64,000 nucleotides of DNA from Apiosordaria backusii (Eukaryota; Ascomycota; Sordariomycetes; Sordariales; Lasiosphaeriaceae), in the NCBI GenBank assembly GCA_030549205.1, contig JAUKTV010000007.1, positions 1,736,001 through 1,800,000 on the forward strand, given 5' to 3'. The notes under the pieces were generated by a model that searched no databases, was not told where the DNA came from, and saw nothing but the letters and a program-made list of their open reading frames with translations. Position numbers and translations under genes: made by a program. Shown in pieces: positions 56,670 to 64,000 of the stretch; positions within the stretch are counted from its first letter, which is position 1, and every line of letters begins with the position of its first letter.

Positions 56670-59600
56670 TAGTGGGCTGTTGTCAAAGGGGGATTCAGTC
56701 TGTTTGGTGGTGTTTTGTTCCTCTTTTATTCAATGCATTCCCCGCTCCCCTGACCGACAGGCAGGCAAGAACCCATTTTTTACAACCACCAACTTCCAAC
56801 CCCCACGGTGCAATGACATGTCTAGCATCGGACATTTGTACAGTTTTGTGTAACGCGAGATCTCGAACCAGGGTTTGGTGTTGTGTGGGTTTATCCACAC
56901 CTTTCCGCGCTGCACCTAGTTATTTTGTCAGATCACCAGAAACGCACAGAAAAAACGTTTTTTTGACATGTTCTTTTTTTTGGCGCACAGTGTACAAATT
57001 CTACGCTACTATCTCAACCAACACTAACCTCTTTTTCCCAATCGACAGCTCAGATTGTATAATCGCGGAGGGAATTCCGCACTGTACACTACAAAGTACC
57101 TACCCTCATACGGATACAGACAAGCCGCCGAATATTGACCGACCACGGTCTATTGAAATAAACGTCATCGTGCCGGATCCTTTTCTCTGGAGAACTCTCG
57201 GCAGTTCATTGTGGGAACTGGGAACTGGTGTGGGAAACACAATGATCTCTCTCTCTCTGTCTCTCACCGCAAACACACTCGGCCCCTGCCGCCGTCTAGC
57301 CGTCCGTTCTCCGTAGTCCGTACATGGTACACAGTGCAGTTATACATACACTAAACGCCGACAGTACATAGTGTACACACGCTAGAAATCATCCTCGGGA
57401 ATGCGGGCGGACGGATGTGGATGTGGGTTGTTGTTGTGGCTGTTGAAAGAGAGGGGGGACCGGGGGTTCCCGCTTTTCAACACATTGGGCAATGATTGTT
57501 GAACATGAGATGATGAAGCTTGATATGGGGTGTAATGGCGGTGGTTTCACTGCATTGGAATGGGAATGGCATGGCGTACGCAGGGCATCAAAGTTTATGA
57601 TTGATACCTGCTGATACTTGTCAAGCCACAATTTTGCATGATTTGTTCAGTTTGCACAAGATAACGCCGAACGCCGAATACATACAGTACTAAGGGTATA
57701 AACGGAATCAACGACGGCACCTCCAGTTCCAAGAGTGGTACCAAGAAACGCCCCCCTTTTTTTCTTCCCGTACTCGGTGCCCCGATGCCCCGATGTCCCC
57801 GCGTGGTCCTTGTGGTCCCCCGTATCCCGTGTGCCGGACAGAGGCGGCGACAGCGACGGCGACGGCTCTATTTCGGGCAGGCGATAGTTTTTTTGTTCTT
57901 TTTAGCTGACTGAACACCAATGATAACATACTGCACAGTAATGAACCAAAGAATTTGCAACACACCAGTGGCGTTTAGCGGGCGGTGGTGGTGGTTTGCA
58001 TACCTATGGTGGCCAGGTGGGTGAATACGAAGGCGGCATCAGCCGCTGAGTAATCTTGAATTTTTCTTGTGTGTGTGTGGTTTCATAATTAACTCGACTG
58101 AGACGAGCGGTGACTCTCCTTCATAAGGGTGGCGGTATGTCAGGACACAAACACACTCCTGGTGATGTAACGTACCTACCAGATCCGAATCCAAGAAACG
58201 GAATTCCGTGTCCCCTGGGAACATCAAAAATGAGACTTAAAAAGAGGGAAAAAGTAACCAGAGAGTGTCAAATTTGGGGATTGCTTCAATTTCCAGGGGT
58301 TTTCAAAAGGGATTGCCACTCAACCAACCCCCTGAACAGAACAGCAAGGAGGAGGGGCAGGGCAGAAGTCTTCCAGAACGATTCTTCTCATCGTGATCCA
58401 CGCGACTGACTGTTGGACACGCGACACCCACAGGGATTCTGTCAGTGTGTCTGTGTGCAAAGCGAGATCGAAACTGACCCGACTGGTCGGGAGTGGTTCC
58501 GGTTTGTGTGGTGGCAAGAGAGAGACAGAGAGAGAAAGAGAGCAACAAATGAAATGAGATGAGATGAGATCTTTTTTTTTCTTTTTTTGTCTGCTCTCGC
58601 GTGGCAAGACAAGGACTGATGATGGGGGGGTGGCTAGCTTAACGGTCGCTTACGCAGTAAGGGGAGATTTTGGGAAATTGGAAGATTAGCAGATGAGACT
58701 GGAAGAAGTACACCAAACTGGCAGGCCGGTAACCATCCGTAGGCCCGTGATGAAGAACGTCCAGAGGGTTTGATGATTCAATCTTGAATCTTCTCATCCG
58801 TAGAAGCCTCATTTTTTTGGGGGGGGGAAGAGGGAAGACGGGGAGACGCTGTAAAGATCGAGAGGTTCCAACCCTTGATGGGTAAGGGACAGAAATAGCA
58901 ACACCAAATATCAACATCAAGATCATGAGGAGCGAGGTTGTTGATCGGGCATTCATCATCAAAGATGAATCGGGCTCCCGGACCCCCTTTGACAGTGACA
59001 GTAATTAGCACCGGGCGTGTTGCCGGCCAAACCCACAAATCCCGGTTGCCTTGCCTGCCCGTATCCGTGGCACTGGATTTGTTGCGCGGCCGGGCACTAC
59101 CTAACTAGCATTTGTGAACTTGCACTAGTATCATTAAGATCGGGTAGGTAGTAGCTGAGAAAGGGTGTACTCATCAATCACTCGATCTGGGACTTGACTT
59201 TGTTGCTCGCAATGGCGAGGGTATGTAGGTCGAATTCGCCACGCTTTGACTAATAGGCCTCGATTAGGACTAGACCGGAAGTAACAAGCTGAGAGAGAGA
59301 GAGCACGATGAGCTGGTTCCAGCTGAGGGAGGGCGGGTAAAGTAAAGGGTTCGCCTGCCGGATCAGTGGGTGGTGTCGGATGGGGGGCGGGAATAGGATA
59401 GGGAGGTAGGTGTAGGATCATGGTGATGTTAGCTGAGAGATTGATGCCATGCCGAGGGCGAGACAAGACAGAACTGAATAGGACTTCATGGTTCATTTTT
59501 GGCAGCCGGTTTGCCTGCCGGAGGTGTTGCTCGTCAGCGCTTTGGATCTGCCATCTGGCCCACGGTGAGCAAGGCCTGGCGGGGACGCTATCCGAGAGGC

Positions 59601-61536
59601 AAGAGGTGTGAAGTTGGGTACATATTCACGGTGAGGCTGTTTGGGTTGTGTTGACTGCTGCAGTACGTAAAAAATAATATACTTGGTGCAGGTTGGGCCG
59701 AGGGAGTGAAAGGTGAGAGATGAGAGGCTCGGAGTGGCCGCCGAGACGGGTCGGATGGTGTGTGGGAGAGGGAGAGGGAAGGGTTGGAGGAGGTGAGTCC
59801 GCGGAGATATATGTCCGCTTGGGTCGAAGGGTGCATATCTGAGGTAGGTTGGGCAGAATATTGGGTTGAGTTTATCGTCCGGTATGTAAGAGTATGTAGC
59901 TTTCAGTCTGGTTGTCGAATAGAGAGGCCTTCTCGGACTCCAGATCGATTTCGAGGTTTTGAGTTGAGTGAGTTTGGCCGAGGGTGAGTGACGATGAGAA
60001 AGGTGCCGTCAATTCTTTGACACATGCTTTGAAAAAATCACCATGCATGAGTTTTGCTGCCTCTCTTAGTAGCGATTACCCGAGAGATACGGCTATTCAG
60101 CTCTTTAGGGTCATCTATCTGCCTTACTAGAAGGCATTGTCAATTTCAGCTCTAAGGAGCTTGAGCTGATCCAGTAATAACAGTAAACCTGACAACAGTA
60201 ATGGAAGCGACCTTCAGACAAGTTAGCGCATACAACTCTTGTGGTAAACTGGAGAATCAAGAGACAAAGTGTTTAGATCTCAGAAAGGCAGTGATCAGAG
60301 TACGAAGGCCAGTCCTTGGACCTGGGCGCTGAGCTGATGTAACGTTGCTACCGTGACGGATCATGATTAAACTCAAAATAAATTTCTACCAACTCGTAGC
60401 ATTACTACTTCCTTATGCTGCCTTCGTCTGACATAGAAGGAAGCTGTGTCCTGAGAAAGCTGAGGGAACAAGACTTCAAATGTTTGAGAAGACGGGTGCT
60501 TGTACACACCAAAGTCATAGACCTCCAGAAGGGAGTGTCAGACATCATCGCAAAGCGCCACCAGATACTACATTTGCCCAGGTACTTCTCCCCTCTTATG
60601 TGCGACATCAACGAAGTCTTGCCTTTTTGGGACACTAGCACCACTACAAGCCAACCGAGATTATTATCACTGATAGCGATGACTATGATCTGAGAACGTG
60701 GGTTGGTAGGTACTCAATATCCCACACGAGAGACTGGTTGCGTTTCTGGCACACCAAATTGCAAGAAGATAGAGCCGTCACCTTCACAAGTTGTTGACAG
60801 ATAGAATGGATATATCTCAAATGTCTACGTAGTCTACTGGAGTCAATACCAGTCTCTCTACTCTGGTGCCCTGTGTTCCGGAAGAAAGGTGCAAGGCTGA
60901 GCCTCCTCCCGCTCACGACGCTTTCTTGTGGTTCATCTCCTCTCAGACCACTCCCCCCTCCATGGGATCCACTGCTAGCAAATGTCTCTTAATCTGCCTC
61001 CTGCTTTGAGTAGCGTGAAGCAAAGCTTCTCCATGGCTTATTCGGGCAAAAAGAAGATGATCCTCGTGGCAAAATACGAGCTTGGGTGCGTAAGAGACTT
61101 CATCAAACTCCTAACGCAGTCATGAGGAGCTATTATGGGCAGTATAATCAGTGAAGAAAGGAATGAGGAAGGCTGTAAGAGAGAAGGAATCGCTGCGGAC
61201 GATATAATGGGGGTCTCCATCTATGTGTTGGTATAAGGGACAGGGGATGGCAGTGGAGGAGAGTGATTATTTCTTCTCTTTAGCTGAGAGTGAGAAGGCT
61301 CCGATAGAGACCATCAAACTGAAGGGTGACTCCTTCTTCACTTTCACATAATGATGGGATTCTCTTCATAAAACTGCCCCCAAGGGGCTTGGGAATGAGG
61401 CCCATGAGCCGGACCTCCGCGACAGGGCTGTTTTAAGGTTCAACAAAACCTAATTAAGAGAACGCCACAACCAGAGACGCAGCCAGAGACACAACCAGAC
61501 CTCGGTATTTGATCCCAATTCTCTGGTTCTGTTTCC
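56670..61536. other. Gene-poor region right of the transposon
   Basis: 4.9 kb with no supported gene. It has (TC)n near 57247-57264 and a short (GAGAT)3 at 58556-58570. Frames near 60415-60693 have some protein-like wording but no start context, splice support or family match, so they are left out. Confidence 0.5.
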
Positions 61537-61611
61537 GTGGCGCGGTAACATAGCGGTTAATGTATTCCCGAGTTAGAGCGAAGACCCAGGTTCGACTCCT
61601 GGCCCGTCACA
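61537..61611 (+). tRNA. tRNA-like sequence, degenerate (possible pseudogene)
   Basis: The T arm is perfect (CCAGG-TTCGACT-CCTGG) and the D arm pairs ACAT/ATGT around AGCGGTTA. The acceptor stem pairs about seven of eight positions, with one mismatch. The anticodon arm is poor: TTCCC/GCGAA has a C-C mismatch and the loop is eight bases, so no anticodon can be assigned. A T-run about 12 bp downstream and another after it could end Pol III transcription. A tRNA pseudogene or a tRNA-derived SINE head are both possible. Confidence 0.45.
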
Positions 61612-62133
61612 CAGCGTTTGTGATTTTCAGCGTTTGCATTTTTTGCTACATTTTATCCCCTTTTGGGTGTCTGCGGATATTTGGCTACATTATACTCTTT
61701 CTCTCCCTGAAAATACTTCATTGGTTATGATTATTTCTCACAACTATTCATTCTTTACTTGGTCCCCCATCACCTGGATTGCTACTGTTGCCACGATCCG
61801 ATAACCTCTTGAGCTAAAGCATCTTTGAACTTATCTGCTTCCGCCTATAAGTAGCATCATTTAAGTCGATGGACTTGAACAGGCCCTGTCTCTCACGGAT
61901 AAGAAGTGGTCACTCACGTCAGCGGCCCTGGGAATTTAGTCGACGGCCTGGGCGTGCTCTTAAGGTTAGCATTTAGGACGGCGACGATTCAGTCCAAATC
62001 TGTCTCAGCCTCTGTTAAGGAAGGCAGAGATGAAAATGTTTTGACAAGTCGAGTTGACATCAAAAAGAAAGCAAACGCGAAAGCAAAGACTAGATGATGC
62101 AAAGGCCCAAAAAATAAAACTGCAAAAGAAGAT
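61612..62133. other. Spacer between tRNA-like locus and tRNA-Glu
   Basis: 522 bp with no supported gene. T-runs downstream of each tRNA may be Pol III terminators. Confidence 0.5.
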
Positions 62134-62249
62134 TTCCCACACCGGGGTTTGAACCCGGGTCTCCAGGGTAATCACAATACCCATCCTGCTTGGAAGGCAG
62201 GATGCAAGTTGTTGAAAACCTGACATGCTAACCACTACACTATATGGGA
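62134..62249 (-). tRNA. tRNA-Glu (anticodon UUC) with a 44-nt intron
   Basis: Cloverleaf on the minus strand, 116 nt. Acceptor TCCCATA/TGTGGGA pairs fully; D arm GTGT-AGTGGTTA-GCAT; anticodon stem TCAGG/CCTGG; T arm CCGGG-TTCAAAC-CCCGG; discriminator A. The anticodon loop before the intron is TTTTCA, giving UUC at positions 34-36, with C38 after the intron. The intron (62212-62169) sits after position 37, the standard tRNA intron site. It contains a hairpin: an 8-bp stem CATCCTGC/GCAGGATG closing the loop CTTCCAA. T-runs follow in the transcription direction. The mature tRNA would be 72 nt. Confidence 0.85.
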
Positions 62250-63329
62250 GTTTTTAGTTGTTTGTTTGTTGGAAATTAGCTTGCGGAAGGTGGTATATAT
62301 GGGAAAGGGCAAGCGAGGGAAGGAAGGAGGGCTTGTTGGGTGGCGGTGGCGGTTGGCTCCTTCCTTCCTCTGATGCTCCGGTTGGTGAGAAGCATGAAGG
62401 GGTGGTGACTTCGTTCCGCGTTGGGGATGGCAGGGCTTGACGGGAGTCACTGATTTCAGATGGGAGTAGCCTGATGGTCTCAAAAAGAAAGGTTCGCAAT
62501 GCTCTGTACTGTGGTTATGAGCTTTGTTTGCTTCTTCACTCTTAGGCCTCAATGCAAGAGGAGAATATCAAGACGGGTGGGTGCATTGTTTGCGACTTGT
62601 CTGTCGAGTTTGTAACTTCCCCAGAACAGACATGACCATCCGGAGCAAGGCGAGCGGCTCCGGAAATCTCTTGGTTTTTCGAGTGCACAATCCCAGAAAA
62701 TGAGATCTAACAGAGGGGAAACAAAGACTCTGCTTTGAGCTGACCCTGGGGGCGGACGTGTCATGCTGCGTTTCGGAGAAATTCGCAGGATGCTGAGATA
62801 CTCTCCATGTTAAGCATAATGGCGGAGACATAACGCTCACTCAACCCATATATGGACTGTGAATTCTCTCCGTATAAGTGCGGATAGGTTAGCACAGAGA
62901 AGAGGCAAGGCCCTCGTCTAACTAGTCCACGATCTCAGAGACATCGAGTTATTGGCTGATATCGTAAGAAGAGTTGAACTGGAATATCCATGGCTTATAT
63001 GGCTAACAAAAATAGTATAAATGTTCTGAAATTTTCTTGTTGGCATGCGTCAATCGGAAGCTGAGGTCTGAGATAGAGAATGACCTTGAGGATTTTGGTC
63101 ACTTCGGCAAGTCACACTTTGCATTCATGGTAAGATGACAACTCTGTCTTGGAATATGGCTGATTAGAGACACTGTATAGATAATACTGGCTCTCTTCGG
63201 GGCTGTAGGAAAGAAGACATGTTCGTGGGACTCGACGAAAAGGGGTTGTGACTTGAGAGTGCTGGGTACAATGATATACCCAACCTCGGTAAACTTCAGC
63301 AAGCTACGACAAGTGTTAACAGTTGAAAA
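62250..63329. other. Spacer between tRNA-Glu and tRNA-Asp
   Basis: 1.08 kb with no supported gene and no clear repeat. Confidence 0.5.
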
Positions 63330-63410
63330 TCTTCCGTAGTATAGTGGTCAGTATGTGAGCTTGTCATTTCAACAACGCTCGAGACCCGGGTTCAATTCCC
63401 GGCGGGAGAG
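63330..63410 (+). tRNA. tRNA-Asp (anticodon GUC) with a 9-nt intron
   Basis: Acceptor TCTTCCG/CGGGAGA (one G-U pair), D arm GTAT-AGTGGTCA-GTAT, anticodon stem TGAGC/GCTCG, T arm CCGGG-TTCAATT-CCCGG, discriminator G. The loop starts TTGTCA, so the anticodon is GUC; a 9-nt insert (63367-63375) follows position 37 as an intron, then C38. A TTTTT run follows at about 63426. The mature tRNA would be 72 nt. Confidence 0.88.
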
Positions 63411-64000
63411 AAATATGACCGAATTATTTTTGCCATTCCTCACCTCTAATAAAAATTTCTCTTTTACATCACCTCCCCTTTACCCTCCTTCAAGGCTTCA
63501 GTGTTGACAGCCAGTTATATCTCGAATCATGTCCAGCATGTTTGCAAACAATGCCGTTGAACGACAAGGCAAGCAAGACAGAGAGAGCCTTGCCTTGCCT
63601 TGTGGATGGAGTCCGAGGGAGATACCCCACCCCCTCGGGCCGATGTCACTTCACTTTTCACATGAGGCCACACACGGAGCGCAAGACAATTCAATTCTCT
63701 ACTCAACCCCCTTTCCCGCTATTTCTACTTCACAAGTCTTTGTTTACATATATGCCCCAGGTCATCAGGTCAACAACATACAAAACAGCCATGCTATTCT
63801 TTCATGCCCCACGAAAGCCAAAGTCATCATGAGCTGTTAATGATGGAATGAATAAGAAGAAACTATCAAAAAACACCAGTTCCAATGCTATTGCCCGATT
63901 TATCTCTCAAAACGCCCTAAAAGCACAAAATGAATGGGACACCTCTTTTTTTTTTTTTCGTTGGCGGAAAAAAGGAAACCAAACCCGCCTGCTACCAAGC
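63411..64000. other. Right window end, no gene recognised
   Basis: 590 bp without a supported gene. A T-run lies near 63948-63959. It could be the flank of a gene outside the window. Confidence 0.45.

Noticed and set aside
60415..60693. 92-codon frame in the gene-poor block
   Set aside because: Ordinary-looking residues but no family recognised, no splice continuation and no conserved start context. A gene remnant is possible.
1..64000. CRISPR array, prophage, secondary-metabolite cluster or defence island
   Set aside because: The window is fungal nuclear DNA; no spaced identical repeats, phage genes, PKS/NRPS modules or NLR/HET domains were seen.

Overview
The window is nuclear DNA of a filamentous ascomycete, most likely a sordariomycete and probably near the Sordariales. 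The evidence is short spliceosomal introns (about 50-140 nt, mostly GTRAGT...YAG), fungal gene families (fused nitrate reductase, Zn2Cys6 regulator, MRPL4, an Mms1_N protein), and a transposon with CpA-to-TpA decay typical of repeat-induced point mutation (RIP). The species was not determined.

From 1 to about 48 kb it is ordinary gene-dense euchromatin with fifteen protein genes. In order: 3' part of nitrate reductase (+), NOG1 (-), orotate phosphoribosyltransferase (+), a GNAT acetyltransferase (-), DDI1 (+), RRP8 (-), a Zn2Cys6 regulator (+), proteasome alpha-5 (-), gamma-tubulin complex GCP2 (+), a TBC Rab-GAP (-), an Mms1/CPSF-A-like protein (+), eIF5B (+), Rab GDI (-), mitochondrial ribosomal uL29m/MRPL4 (-), a 74-aa membrane protein (+) and a C2H2 regulator (-). 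Genes are mostly arranged as convergent and divergent pairs. I rebuilt the exon structures by hand; every complete model has a coding length divisible by three and joins family-typical sequence across its introns.

From 48.1 kb to the end (about 16 kb) I find no convincing protein gene. This stretch holds a decayed 1,946-bp Tc1/mariner-size element with 97-bp terminal inverted repeats and a TA target duplication (54,724-56,669). It also holds a degenerate tRNA-like locus, an intron-bearing tRNA-Glu(UUC) and an intron-bearing tRNA-Asp(GUC).

The genes are mainly housekeeping: ribosome biogenesis (NOG1, RRP8), translation (eIF5B, MRPL4, tRNAs), protein turnover (DDI1, PUP2), trafficking (GDI, TBC GAP), microtubule nucleation (GCP2), pyrimidine and nitrate metabolism, and two regulators. 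There is no biosynthetic cluster, CRISPR array or defence island, and I do not see a wholly new system. The most unusual items are the tRNA-Glu intron that contains a complete Gly(UCC)-like anticodon arm, the tandem-repeat-filled 619-nt intron and collagen-like GGPP insert in the Zn2Cys6 gene, the DDI1 start codon split by an intron, and the 13- and 18-nt micro-exons of PUP2 and NOG1.
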